From positions 1,054,001-1,118,000 of the forward strand of contig OZ218958.1 of the NCBI GenBank assembly GCA_965112735.1: 64,000 nucleotides of DNA, given 5' to 3'. Under the pieces are notes generated by a model. It was not told the origin of the DNA. It saw only the letters and a program-made list of their open reading frames with translations, and made no database searches. The position numbers were made by a program, and so were the translations under genes. Origin of the DNA: Phaeosaccion multiseriatum (taxonomy: Eukaryota; Ochrophyta, other classes). Positions within the stretch are counted from its first letter, which is position 1, and the number at the start of each line of letters is the position of its first letter. Shown in pieces: positions 33,074 to 45,425 of the stretch.

Positions 33074-34888
33074 CACGTGACTCAGAGAGGAGAGAGAGGA
33101 GAGAGAAAGGAGACATTTGCAGACACTTCACTCAAAACACCCCCATCCATCCCGGTCTCTTACCTTAATCCCTCTGGGCTTTGCCTTACTCTTCTTCTTG
33201 CCCTTCTTGCCCTTGTTGGCCTTGCTCTTTCTCTGCACGGCATCGTCAATATCCTCGTCGCTGCTGCTCCCCCCCACCTCCTCCTCCTCCTCCTCCTCCT
33301 CCTCCTCCTCCTCCTCCTCATTCTCCACCTCCATCCGATCCTCTCCTTCCTCGCAGATATACTTTTTGAACATGGGCTCCAGAATGGCGTAGGCCCGCTG
33401 CAGCGAGGGGTGTAGCGGCGAGGTCAGCATGACCTTCCGGGCTTGCTTGTCGTTACCCGCCACGACGCTAAAGTACTCTGCCACTGCACTTCGAGCCTCG
33501 TTGCTGAGCTTGCGTGCGCTCTCGTCGCTGACCCACAGATGCACACCTCGTCTGCCGGAGTACACCCAAAGAAGGTGGGAAAAGCCAAAGTCCTCACGTA
33601 GACCCGTCTGCGTGTGTATGGGGGGGAGGAGGGGGAGGGGGAGGGGAGAGGGGAGGGAGGGAGTAAGTCTTCGAATCAGTTCTTCTCCCGCTACAGAAGC
33701 CCCATAGGCACCCCACCCCGCACACACCCTCCCTCCATCTCCCTCCCTCACTCACTCCCTCCCTCCCTTCCTTCCTTCCTTCCTTCCCTCCCTCCCTCCC
33801 TCCCCCTCTCCCTCCCTCCCTCCCTCCCTCCCTCACTCCCTCCCTCCCTCACTCCCTCCCTCCCTTCCTTCCTTCCTTCCTTCCTTCCTTCCTTCCTTCC
33901 TTCCTTCCTTCCCTCCCTCCCTCCCTCCCTCCCTCCCTCCCTCCCTCCCTCCTCCTCTTGCGCACTCACATCCATGACCCTGCACGCCATGGACATGTAG
34001 CTCCAGCACCGTCGGCATATCTTGGCATCGCTGCAGCACGTTCGCACGTCGTCGTAATCTGTGAGATCGATGTCGAACACGAGTTCGCGCTGCTCAGGGC
34101 GGAAGGCTCCTGTGCACGACAGGGGACACAGAGATGGGGAGGCAGGATGGATGGAGGGAGGAATTTGTCTTGTGAGTTAGTAGTCGGGCTCTTCCCTTCT
34201 TTCCCTTTCATCCCCCCCCCCCCCCCCTCTCTCTCTCCCTCTCTCTCTCTGCCTGTCTCTCCCTCACACACCACACACACACACACTTGAGAATGCCTTC
34301 TTTCCAGGTTCTCCTCACTCCGCAGGACGCGAGGAGAGTGAACACTCAAGGTGTACACCCGACCATCGCCCGACCGGCACCACCCTGAGGGTGTTGACAC
34401 TATGTAACGCCGCCGTCTGTTTGCACAGTCTCTTCCGGCGGACGGCCTCCACTCGTCTCACCTGCTTTGGCTGACACGTGGTCTTTGGGGGGGAGCGTGA
34501 AGACAGCCCCAATGTCGATCTTGTGCGGCTGCTTCTTCTTCATGGCTTCCTCCATCTCCTGCTTGTCTTTGAAGCACTGGTAGCGAATATAAATGTCGTC
34601 TGCGATGGTGAAGGAGAACTCTCGGCGATGGAACAGGGAGCCGTTCCCCCCATTTCCGCTGCCGTAGCTCAGCCAGCGGAACATCTGGTCGTAGGGGAAG
34701 AGCCTGCTGTAGTACATGCTGAGCAGCTCGGGGGAGAATTGACTTTCTGCGCTTGCTTGTCCTCCGCCATTGCTGCTGCTGGCGCCCGCAGTCTTGGTGT
34801 ACGCGTTCGTGGCGTACACATTGGCGGCGCTGCCCTTTACGCCATCAGAGCCCGAGCCACTAATACCGCCTCCATCCGGTTGGACCAT
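31126..34888 (-). CDS. PRIM1: DNA primase small (catalytic) subunit
   Basis: Six exons, 34888-34462, 34109-33970, 33607-33164, 32703-32569, 32376-32137 and 31452-31126, encode 570 residues. The catalytic block [12 protein letters not shown] (acidic pair near D155/D157) follows [15 protein letters not shown] CxxxxxCxxCW zinc-binding region comes next, then [21 protein letters not shown] and [24 protein letters not shown], all signatures of eukaryotic PriS. It makes the RNA primer for DNA polymerase alpha with the large primase subunit in the nucleus. At 570 residues it is longer than the usual ~420. The surplus is an N-terminal Ser/Gly/Asn-rich tail, an acidic (GAG)n-encoded run with a Lys-rich stretch in the third exon, a Gly-rich insert in the fifth, and an AVGDTAAG segment (18-bp motif) in the last. 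Confidence 0.95.
31302..31319 (-). repeat. 18-bp motif, copy 13 (exonic)
   Basis: An exact copy on the minus strand, read AVGDTAAG in a low-complexity insert near the C-terminus of primase. Confidence 0.95.
31453..31750. repeat. (GAGAGG)n array
   Basis: Purine array abutting the acceptor at 31453; in the primase sense strand it is a 300-base polypyrimidine tract. Confidence 0.95.
32707..32875. repeat. (GGGA/GGAA)n array
   Basis: Purine array adjacent to the primase acceptor at 32704, again pyrimidine-rich in the sense strand. Confidence 0.95.
33625..33956. repeat. Complementary intron arms
   Basis: Primase intron 33608-33969: GGAGGGGGAGG at 33625-33662 near the acceptor and CCTCCCTTCC arrays at 33728-33956 near the donor. 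Opposite strands of the same simple sequence, able to pair in the transcript. Confidence 0.75.
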
Positions 34889-35426
34889 TGTGTCGCTTGC
34901 CTCCCTCAGCCGCCGTCAGTCGCTTTTGAACGACAGCTCCTCTGCTCGTGGGGAGGTGGGCTCCTTCCTGACCAGCACAGAGATGTGGAAGGTCGTGTAT
35001 GCCCTCTGTTCTCTCCCTCTCCTCTTCTTTTTTCTCTCCTTGTCACTCTGTCAATCCTGTCAAGTGGATTTGAAAAAAAAAAAGGAAAGGAAGGGAAACT
35101 GATACTCAAACCGTGTCATCGCGAATCGAGCAGGGAAGTGAGAGGCTTTTTGCTTTTAGACAGTGCGGCGCATAAAAGCGCTAAAGCGACTTGCCCACAA
35201 GACGTAGGACAGGATACAGGGGGCTGTCCCCACCACGAAGAAATACGGAACCACTTCCTCTTTGTGGAGGGCACAGTAGGCCTCGCTTGATCAGGTTCGG
35301 GCCCTCTCTCTGAGATTGCAGTTGCTTCCGTGGGACGGCGTCTCTGTCTGCCCATCCTCCACAAGCTGAAGTGGACGGTGCGCATCAGGGTAGGAGCTGA
35401 GGCATCGATTCCCGCGTGCTGCTGCC
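34889..35426. promoter_or_regulatory. Divergent promoter region
   Basis: Spacer between the primase and TOG/CAP-Gly starts. It includes a CT-rich stretch near 35010-35050 and an A11-like run at 35075. No gene seen. The rightward start has a good context, GCCATGG. Confidence 0.4.
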
Positions 35427-36426
35427 ATGGCGCATCACCACCCTCGGCGCCTGGAAGCCGCCTTGGAGCCCCTGGTGGACAAGGTGATGAACAACAAGGA
35501 GGAGTGGGAGCGTAGGTGCGATGCCGTTGTTGGCATGCAGGAGCTTGTGGGGGAGCACGGTACGGACGTGGCTGTGTTCACCCCAGACGTGTGGAGGCTG
35601 CTGAAAGAGCCGCTCAAGTACACGGTGAGTGATGACGAGGCGTTGGTCGTGAGGGGAGGAGAGAGGCTGTGCAGATGGTGCAGTTTGCGCACAAGCTCGA
35701 GAAGGAAGGGGGTGGTACAGAGGTCGGACGGTTGGTGTGATTTGGGAGCACCGCAAAGCTAAGTGACAGTGGCCGAGTAACAACCAACCAACCAACCAAC
35801 CACCCACCCACCCACCCACCCACCCAACGAACACCAAGCTCCACAACAAAAGCCCCCCCGACCTCCCTCTACACCACGCCTATTCACCACCTCTCCCACG
35901 CAATTGCCACACCCCACCCCATACCCACCACTGATGCACGTTCGGGGGCCTTGCAGCTGGAGGATTTACGCTCCTCTCTGGTACGAGAATCATGTAAGCT
36001 GCTGCAGCTGTTGGGGGCGGCTGCTGGGGATCACATGCGGCCCCTCATGAGGGACCTACTGGGGGTGCTGCTTCCGCTGGGAGCGTCTACCAATGGTGAG
36101 GAGGAGGGGAGGAGGAGGAGGAGGAGGAGGAGGAGGAGGAGGAGGAGGAGGAGGAGGAGGAGGAGGAGGAGGAGGAGAAGAAGAAGAGGAAGGAGCAGGG
36201 CGACGAGTATGTCCGTCCCTGGGGAGGAGAAGGGAAGCGTCGTTGCTCCGGACAGCTAAAAAGGGGATCCAAATAATTCCCCAGACACCGAGGAAGGACG
36301 GAAATGGGTGGGGGGGTGGGGCTCATCACCTCCATCTCAACCTCGTCGTTTTCGTCTTGAAACCAAAAAAAAACAACGCTCTCCAGTGTCATACAATCTC
36401 TCGTCCTCTCCCCCCCCCCCCCCACC

Positions 36427-36457
<31 letters not shown>

Positions 36458-37121
36458 CTACACGCCTCTGACCCCTTTTTCGCCTCCATCTCTGTCTCAG
36501 GTACCATACAGGAATACGTTGATGAGACCATCCAATTCCTCATTAGACACGTCAAGGTACGTAACATATGTATATATTATTATGTATGTACATGTTGTAA
36601 AAAAGTGTATATATATCACTCACACAATCACACTAATTCGCCAATGTATGTTTCATGCGCATACCGTTACATGGGTGTGCAAACATACGGCGGGGCGTGG
36701 GTGCGTGCGTGCGTGGGTGCGTGCGTGCAGTTCCCCAAGCAAATGAAGGAGCTTGTGTACGAAGTAAAGACGTCGCGCAGCAAGGACATGCATGAGGCAG
36801 TGGCCAGGTACCTCTCGCTCATGCTCCACGAGTGGACTAACGTGCTGGGGGAGAGGGAGGGAGAGCAGGTGGAGGTGAGTCAGTCAGTCAGTCAGTCAGT
36901 CAGTGAGTCAGTGAGTAAGTCAGCGAGTGGTTTAGTAGCCAATGAGTGAGTGAGTCAGTTGAGTGACTGGCTTGTGTTGTATGCTGTTCCAGTTTGGATT
37001 CCAGTTGTGGTTTGGCGTTTTGTTCGAGCTTATTTGCTTTGCAGTTTGCAGTTGCATTCTCCTCGATACTCACCCCCAACTCTCTCGCACACGCACGCAC
37101 ACACGCACGCACACGCGCGCG

Positions 37122-37171
<50 letters not shown>

Positions 37172-39976
37172 AGGTGGCCTTGACGGTTCTGCTGTCGGAC
37201 GCCTCAACCAAAGCCCGTGAGCAGGCCCGCAGCGCCTTTCCCATGTTTGCTGAGTTATGGCCTAGGAGGGCCGCGAAGGTCATGAGCTCCGTTGATGGGC
37301 GTACGGCCAAGCTCCTCGATGCTGCTCTGCTGCTCGCCTCCAGCGGTGAAGTCAGTGAAGGTGGTAAGGAAGGTTTCAGTGGGCACGGGGCCGGGCGGCG
37401 GCTCTCCCACGAGGACGCGAGGAGAGGAGGAACAGGAGGAGGAGGGGCAAAGGGGCGATTGGTGCGGAGTCGGAGCGGGTCGCTACGGACAGGTGTTGGG
37501 GGGGTAGGGGTAGGAGGAGGAGGAGGAGGAGGAGGAGGAGGAGGAGGAGGAGGTGGAGGAGAGGGCGCGGACAGGCTTCCGCTGCATCACACCAGGAGGA
37601 GCAGCTCGGCATCTTCTTTGCACGCTTTTGCACAGGCGCAGGCTCAGGCCCACGCTAATGGGATGGCAACGAATGGTAGTGATGGTGTTGGTGTTGGGGG
37701 TGGTGGTGGTGGTGAGGAGTACGCCGACGAGAGAGTGGCCATACAGGAGGGTGATCGCGTCCGCGTGAGGGGCGGCGTGGCTGGGGTAGTGTCCTACGTG
37801 GGGGAGACGCAATTCGCAACAGGCATATGGGTGGGGATTACCCTACCCGTACCGGAGGGGAAGAACGATGGGGCGGTGAATGGCATCTCCTACTTTGAGT
37901 GTCAGCCCGACCACGGTGTCTTTGTACGTCCACATATGGTGGATCTGGTGGAGGTAGGGGGTGGGGGGGAGGGGGGGGCTTTTCCTCCATCGCCTCCTCC
38001 CTTGGACGGCGATGGGGAGGAAGAGGATGTATTTACGACAGGGGAGCGTGGCAGCAGCGAGGGGGGTGAGGAGGGGGAGCAGGAGGAGCAGGAGGAGGAG
38101 GAGGTGGAGGGGGGGGGTGGGGAGGGTGAGGAAGAGGGGGAGGAGGAAGAGGAGGAGGAAGAATCTGTCTTGTTACTTAGTGAACAAGCGATTTCTCTCT
38201 CCTTATCCGAGGACGCCGCTGCCCGAGGGGGGGCGTCTTTAGGTAGTGACTTTGAGTTGGAGGCATCGGCAGCAGCAGCAGCGGCGACAGCAGAGGAGAA
38301 GGCTGCTCAAGAGGCAGAAGAAGAAGCGGCGCGGGAAGCGGAAGAAGCAGTGGAAGTGGCTGCGGCTAAGGTCCTCGCAGCGCGGAGAGCCAAGGAGTCG
38401 AGGGCGAGAGAAAAGGCCTTGAAAGTCACTGCACTCAGGAAGAAGGCGGCGCTGGAGGCTTTAAAGTGAGTGAGTGAGTGAGTGGGTGAGTGGGTGAGTG
38501 AGTGGGTGAGTGGGTGAGTGAGTGAGTGAGTGAGTGAGTGGGTGAGTGGGTGAGTGAGTGAGTGAGTGAGTGAGTGAGTGAGTGAGTGGGTGAGTGGGTG
38601 AGTGAGTGAGTGAGTGAGTGAGTGAGTGGGTGAGTGAGTGAGTGGGTGGGTGAGTGAGTGGGTGAGTGGGTGAGTGAGTGAGTGAGTGAGTGAGTGAGTG
38701 AGTGGGTGGGTGAGTGGGTGAGTGAGTGAGTGAGTGAGTGAGTGAGTGAGTGAGTGAGGGAGTGAGTGAATGAGTGAGTGCGTGAGCGAGAGTGAGTGAA
38801 TGAGTGAGTGAGTGAGTGAGTGAGTGAGTGAGAGTGAGTGCGTGAGCGGGAGTGAATGAGTGAATGAGTGAGTGCGTGAGTGAGTGAGTAACTTTCACTA
38901 ACCCCACCCCCCTCCCAGGCCATCACTCGATTCTTCTTAGTGCACACTACTAAAATCACCCACACATGCTCCCACTTCCCCCCCCCTCCTCCTTCTCCTC
39001 CTCCTCCTCCTCCCCCTCTGTCCCTCTTCCCTCCTCCCCCTCTCTCCCTCTCCCCTTCTCCTCCTCCTCCTCCTCCTCCTCCTCCTCCTCCTCCTCCTCC
39101 TCCTCCTCCCCCTCTCCCCCTCTCCCCTCCTCGTCCTCGTCCTCCTCCTCCTCCCCCTCTCTCCCTCTCCCCTCCTCCCTCTCTCTCCCTCTCCCCTCTT
39201 CCTCCTCCTCCTCCACCTCCTCCCCCTCTCTCCCTCTTCCTCCTCCTCCTCCTCCTCCTCCTCCTCCTCCTCCTCCTCCTCCTCCTCCTCCTCCTCTCTC
39301 CCTCTCCCCTTCTCCAGGCTGCACAAGGGCTACGTGAACGACATGATGGACTCAATGCAGAAGGAGCTTGACGCCCTGCCCCACTTTGAGGAGAGACTCA
39401 GAGATAAGGACACCCCCACCCCGGGGCAGGTACGTGCGGTCATCAAGAGGGAGGGAGGGAGGGAAGGAGGGAAGGAGGGAAGGAAGGAGGGTGTGAAGGA
39501 GGGAGGGAGGGAAGGAAGGAGGGAAGGAAGGAAGAAGGGTGTGAAGGAGGGAGGGAGGGAGGGAGGGAGGGAGGGAAGGAAGGAGGGAGGGGGGGAGGGA
39601 GGGAAGGAAGGAGGGACGGAGGGAGGGATGGAAGGAGGGAGGGAAGAGAGGGAAGTGAGCCTGGGGCGGTGGTTGGGTACCAAGCGTTTCGCCACTGCTG
39701 CGAAGCAGAAAGCTCTCAACTTCTCTGCCACTTCAGCTGGGGGGGGGGAGGTTTGGAGAATATGCTAATCCGGCCCCATCTCTCCCTCCCTCCCTTTCCC
39801 TTCCCCCCTCCCTCTCCCTCCCTCCCTCCCTCCCTCCCTCCCCCCAGCTGGGCCAGTACGTTGAGATGATGGTAACGGTTGCGGACCTCCGTGCAGAGCT
39901 CACAGACAAGTTTCTCGGCAAGGTGGGGGAGCTTGAAGATAAGTTCCCCGGGGTGTGGACGCCACCCACGGGATAA
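35427..39976 (+). CDS. TOG/HEAT-like (CLASP-type) plus CAP-Gly microtubule-associated protein
   Basis: Seven exons, 35427-35624, 35957-36095, 36501-36556, 36731-36874, 37174-38465, 39318-39429 and 39848-39976, encode 689 residues. The N-terminal ~230 residues are helical HEAT/TOG-like repeats of CLASP type (EEWERRCDAVVGMQEL, LRSSLVRESCKLLQLLG, VKTSRSKDMHEAVARYLSLM, DASTKAREQARSAFPMFAELWP). A Gly/Ser linker follows, then a CAP-Gly domain at ~365-440 (GDRVRVRGGVAGVVSYVGET, GIWVGI, GKNDGAVNGISYFEC, HGVFVRPHMVDLV) with the tubulin/EB-binding GKNDG loop. Acidic low-complexity and an Ala/Glu/Lys coiled coil come next, ending in a short helical tail (EMMVTVADLRAELTDKFLGK). Both modules bind microtubules or plus-end proteins, so a plus-end or basal-body role is likely. 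In known families TOG and CAP-Gly usually sit in separate proteins (CLASP, CLIP). Confidence 0.88.
36105..36185 (+). repeat. (GGA)n microsatellite
   Basis: GGA triplets a few bases into intron 36096-36500. Confidence 0.95.
36875..36935 (+). repeat. (CAGT)n starting at the 5' splice site
   Basis: The intron begins GTGAGTCAGTCAGTCAGTCA, so the tetranucleotide run starts in the donor itself. Confidence 0.85.
38466..38890 (+). repeat. (GAGT/GGGT)n starting at the 5' splice site
   Basis: About 420 bases of GTGAGTGAGTGGGTGAG beginning at the donor of intron 38466-39317. Every unit recreates a GTGAGT donor-like hexamer. Confidence 0.95.
38985..39312 (+). repeat. (CTC)n polypyrimidine tract
   Basis: CTC/CTT arrays running to the acceptor CCAG at 39317. 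Confidence 0.95.
39450..39846 (+). repeat. Complementary intron arms
   Basis: Intron 39430-39847: GGGAGGGAAGG arrays at 39450-39655 after the donor, CCTCCCTTT and CTCCCTCCC arrays at 39780-39846 before the acceptor. The clearest case of a self-complementary intron. Confidence 0.8.
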
Positions 39977-41153
39977 GACGCACGCACGCACGCACCCACC
40001 GGGACGCGCACGCACGCACGCAGAATAAGACAGAAATCCTTACACAGAACAGGCCTACTGTACCTCTCCTCTGAGTTGATCCATTAGATCAGTGTTTTAT
40101 GGAAGGAGGAGAGACCGTACAGTACATGTATAAAGCGCCAGTGGTGGTGAGGGATGAAGTGATGGTGATGGAGAGGGACTCTCAGAGACAAGCAGTGGCT
40201 CGAAGATCGAAAGAGAGGGGGTCCCGCCCTCCCTCTTTGAATCGAAGTGAACAAAGAGAGGGGGCCCCGCCCGCCCTCTTTGAAATCAAAGTCTTAACTA
40301 AAATGAGCAATTTGAGTTGTTACCGTGACTCCTCCCCTTGTGGGTTGGTGGGGCCGGAGGAGTGCTTGAGGCCGCAGTGTATGGTACAGTGAGACTGATG
40401 CCTGTTGCACAAGACGGCGAAAAGGGCCCCCATCACTACGCCTCCTCCTCTTGTTTCCTTGCCGGGCACTGTCAAGAGTCTCTACATAGCGTCGGTTCGC
40501 TCTCTGCCCTTCGGGTGCTGGTGGGGCTCAAGTCCATGAAACTGAAACTGAAGCTGGGAATTTCGCCCGCAAGAAGCTGAACCTGGACGCCCTCGTAGGC
40601 TCGTTCCGCTGTCTGCGCTACCCCGCTGCTATTATCCATTAACTTATATATTACTGCCCCCCCCCCCCCCTCCCCTTTCCTCTCTTTCTCACGTGGAGCC
40701 TTCTATTGCTGCTTTCCCCTCTCTTACCAAGCCATGCCAAGCCAAGCCATGTCGTCGCCCGCTCGGTTCCCACGCAGGAGGAAAACCTCTCGCAGAAAAC
40801 TCAACAGAAGCGAGCTAAAAAAAACAGGAGAGGGGGCCTCCCTCCTCATCATCCTCCTCCTCCTCCTCCTCCGTGCAGCAGCTCAGGTGATGCCCAGCCG
40901 TGGTGACGAAACCGAGCCACACACCCGTTTACCCAACTAACGTTCTCTCACAAACCCGCAAAAGAGAAACTTCCGCGGTCTTCCAGGCCGTCCTCCCCTC
41001 CCCTCCCCTCCACTCATCCCTCTCCCCTTCCTTCCGCCCGCCTGCCCGTACACCCCCGGCCTTGTTACTTCTCCCCTTCTCCCCTCGATTCGCATATCCC
41101 TCGTATGTACAGCCCCAAGCGGTTCCGTAGTGATGGTGGGGAGTGGTGGTGGT

Positions 41154-41201
<48 letters not shown>

Positions 41202-41631
41202 TGTCAGTCCCTTGAGAGGTGGAGCCAAGTAGCACAAAAGAGCAGAGCACAACCTTCCAACCACTTTGGAGCAGTGCCGCCAAGTCCCTTCCCTTGAGCA
41301 GTCGGGTAGCCACTCTTTGAGTAGTGCACTACCCTTGGGGTCTACCCTTGATGCATGCATGATGCTTCTCTTCCCTCTTCCCTCTTCCCTCGTCCCTTGC
41401 ATGTTTCAGTCGCCCCTCACAACCGCCACCACCAGGAAGCACACACGCCACACCCCAACTCCCTCCGACCCTTGGCCAATGGCAGACAAAAGGATCCCCC
41501 TGTCCCACTTTACACCTCCTCCTTCCTTCCCTCCCTCCCTCCCTCCCTCCATCCCTCCGTTCCTTCCTCCCTCTCTCCCTCCCTCGCTTGCTCGCTCCCA
41601 TCCTCCCTCCCTTCCTTGTCGCCTTTGAGAT
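39977..41631. other. Intergenic, convergent 3' ends
   Basis: About 1.65 kb without a supported gene. Contents: two near-copies of a segment AAAGAGAGGGGxCCCGCCC near 40210 and 40255, a C-run at 40660, a (GT)n run at 41155-41200, and CT-rich tracts at 41510-41620. Reading frames here lack domains. Confidence 0.45.
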
Positions 41632-43421
41632 TTATATCCCATTGCTGGAGGACGACATGGCCATCCCCGCCCCCATGCCGGCCTCTCCTCCCTGGCCGGT
41701 CATGAGGGACTGTCTGTGGGGATTGTCGACATCATCCAGAGGCATGTATTCTGCAAGAATACCGCGGACCTGACGAGAGTGAGAGCAGTGAGGGAAGGGA
41801 GGGAGGGAGGGAGGGAGGGAGGGAGGGAGTGGGTGGGTGGGTGGGTGAGTGAGGGAGTGGGTGGGATAGTGAGTGAGTGTATGTTGGACAGAGAATAGAG
41901 GGAGGAGGATGCGGAGGGAGTAGAGACAACATGAGGGAGAAATCGTTGGGTCAGGGGCATGTGCGTGTGTGTGTATGTGTGTGTGTGTGAGCAAAAGCAT
42001 GCAACAACCCCCCACCAACCCCACCCACTGACATACTACACCCACCCAGCCACCATTGACTTATGCCCCCACCCCACCCACCTGGTCCCTCATGTGGTTT
42101 TGGGTATGTCTGTAGTACGCAAAGCCCGCCGCGGTCATGGCTAGCACAATGCCAAAGGCCACGGTCAGAGTTCCGCTGGCGCTGAGTCCTGAGGCCCCAC
42201 CCATCCCTCCACCCGTCCAAGAGGCAATGGAGTTATCTTCAAGGCAGCCGAGTAGCAAGGGTGTGGTAGGGGAGGAAGTGCAGGCACAGACTCCAGGGAT
42301 CGAGTTGGCTTCGTAGCCAGCGCAGATGGTGGTGAGGACGGTTTTAAGAGTGATGCCACCACGTTCGACCACGTTGTTGACGTATACGGTGGGAGTGACC
42401 ACGATTGACTTGGTGGACTGATGAGGAGAGGGAGGGGTGGGGGGGGGGGAGAGAGAGAGGGAGGGAAGGGAAGGGAGGGGAGGGAGGGGAGGGGAGGGAG
42501 GGAGAGGGGAGATGAGAGAAACTATTTCGTTTCGTGATGGAGGGGAGACATACACACAGGCCTGAAGGATAAGAGGGAGGCAGGGAGGGAGGGAAGATGA
42601 CTGAAACTACACAGGGGTGGAGGAGGGTCCGGTCCATCGAAGCAAGCATCGAAAGGTCTCGAGGAGGGATGGCACACGTGGTGTGATGCGCTTAGCTAGC
42701 GAGGCGTTTCACTTGTCAGTTTCTTATGTGACCTTTTCAGTATGTATATATTGAAAAAAATCGGGTCCAGAAGATTGGGTTAAGGTCAGCGAAACCAAAA
42801 CTGCGACCAGCGAGACTGAAACTGACCTTGGCATGCAGCTCAGCCTGCAGGATGGTGTTATCACTGTCCGCTGTGGTGCCTCCAGAGTCCTTCATGCACC
42901 TGCGAGGGGGGAGGGAGGGAGGGAGGAAGGGAGGAAGGGAGGAAGGGAGGGAGGGAGGAAGGGAGGGAGAGAGAGGGGGGGTGGGCGGGGGAGAGGGAGA
43001 GGAGCGAGGGAGACAAGGAGAGGGGGAGGGAGGGAGAGGGGGAGAAGGAGAGAGGGGAAGAAGGAGAGGGGGGAAAGGAGAAGGGGAGGGAAGGAGAGGG
43101 GGGAAAGGAGAGAGGAGCGGTCGCATATGAGTGAGGTCGGGGCGGCTTCGCTTGTCGAGAAGAGCGCGCAGCCTTCTCTTCGCTCCCACAAGGCAATTTT
43201 CACAACTTCACATCTTCCCGACAAGGGTTCTGTCACCAGCTCCACTGCACATACGACGCACACTTACAGAGAGAGAGAGAGAGAGAGAGGGAGGCAGAGA
43301 CGGAGGGAGAAAGAGGGAGAAAAGAGAGGAGAGAGAGAGACGCCACGTCCATACACTTACTCGTTGACTCTGCCTTCATCCACGCCGACCTTCTTCATCA
43401 CGCCGCTGATACACGCCTATT

Positions 43422-43466
<45 letters not shown>

Positions 43467-44302
43467 CATATATATGGGGAGAGTAAGAGCACAAGGGAGG
43501 ACAGAGCAGACAAAAGTGGGAGCGTGGGAGGCCACGGTGAGAGGAGGGAGAGAGGGAGAGAAGTGAGAGAGAGAGAAGGGGGGGGGGAGGGGAGAGAGGG
43601 GAGAGAGGGAAATAACAGTCACCTGGGATTGGTTCTCCAAAACCAAATCCCACCCCACCCCACCCCACCACCACTATTAAGTCAATAAACACCCCACCGC
43701 GGCACCATTCCCTCTGCTCTCTTCTCGTCTCCTCTCCTCTCTCATCCTCTTCCACACACACACACACACACACACACGATTACGTAATTCTAAGGTTGGT
43801 TCTCATAAGCCCATCCATTTTCTCCTCTTCCTCCATCCATCCACCCACGCACCGCGTCGCTGAAGCGCGTAGAGCCGCAGTTGGTGTTGAACAGGTCAGC
43901 GTAATTCCACCACGCCTCTCCAATGCCCCGCTGCTTCTCCGGTGCCTCGGGCCCTCCGTAGAGGTTCCAGATGCACTTTTGCCTCAGAGACTCCGTCACC
44001 AGCTCCGCCCCGGCCAGGCCGGATTCCGGGTCGGCATCAGGGTCTACCATGCAGTACCTGGTGTCAGGAGTGTGGGGGGTGGAGGGTGAGGGGAGGTTAG
44101 AGGTGTGGCAGTAGGTGGAGGAGTGTGGGTAGGCGGGTAGGTGTGCAAGGAGTGGATGTTATCAAGCTGTCCCTCTCTCTCTCTTCGCTGTCAATCTCTC
44201 CCCCTTCGCTGTCCCTCTCTCTCTCTCTCTCTCTCTTCTGTCCCCTCTCTCTCTTCTCTGTCCCTCTCTCTCTCCCTCTCTTCTCCGTTCCTCTCTCTGT
44301 CC

Positions 44303-44333
<31 letters not shown>

Positions 44334-45394
44334 GTCCCTCTCTCTCTCTCTCTCGACCGCCCGTTCGCCTCACCTGCCGCCGTTGGTGCAGAGGTTTCCG
44401 CACTTGTGATCGGGGGAGCTGCAGCCGAACTGCGCGCCATCGATAATGGCGAAGGACGGTTCGAACAGCTGCTGCTTGCCCAGAGCCTTTACCGCCTGTG
44501 TGACGGGAGGCGGGGCAGGGGAGATACAGGCAAGAGAGGGATGGGGACAGCGAGAGAGAGAGTGAGCGCGCACCATGTTTCAGTTTCGGTGTTGGGTCCT
44601 TTTCAGAGTTGCCTCCTCCTCCTCCTTCTCCTCCTCCGCCTCCTCCTCCTCCTCCTCTTCCTGTTTCACCCAAATCGCCAACTAACTTTTCCAAAGTCCC
44701 TCTTGAAGGCCACGGCAGTGGGGTCCCAGGGGCTTGTCCACAGCGACCACTCCACTCGATTGTCGGGTGCAGGCATGGCCCACGCCATCTCCAGAATCAC
44801 CATCTCCGATGCCTAAATCAGGGGGGGGAAGGGAGGGAGGAAGGAAGGAGGGGAGGGAGGGAGGAAAGGTAGGAGAGGGAGGCGTCAAACCAGCGATCGA
44901 AGGCAGTAAATAGGACGGCATGTGGGCAGTGCGGAAAGCAAGAAGAGAGGAGATGAAAGGAGAGGATAGGATAGCTTCGCCCAGGGCCGCTCCATCGCTC
45001 ACGCATTCGATAGGCACCCACGCGCACGCACAACCCCCCCCCCCCCAACACACACACACCCACGCGCAAGCGCTCACCATGAACTGCTGCACGACCCTCT
45101 CCACATCGGGCTTCTTCATGAGGAAGGACGGGATGGTAATGTCGGCACCGCTTCCGTCATCGCCCATGATGGGCTCCACCGCCTCGCACTCGGCAGCAAC
45201 GCAAGTGCCCTGGGCGGCCTCACTGGAGAGGGGAGGGAGGGGAGAGGGGAGAGGGGAGGGAGGGAGGGGAGAGGGGAGTGGGGAGGGAGAGAGGGGAGAG
45301 GGAAGAGGGGAGTGCAAGGCCCAAGGAGAAGAAAAGACAGGAGGGACGAGTGAGTGATACACACGAGTGAATACCGCCCTCCTCCAACACTTGG

Positions 45395-45425
<31 letters not shown>

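Noticed and set aside
44655-44685. Additional inverted motif copy (CTGTTTCACCCAAATCGCCAAC)
   Set aside because: Needs a substitution and a multi-base insertion; not distinguishable from chance.
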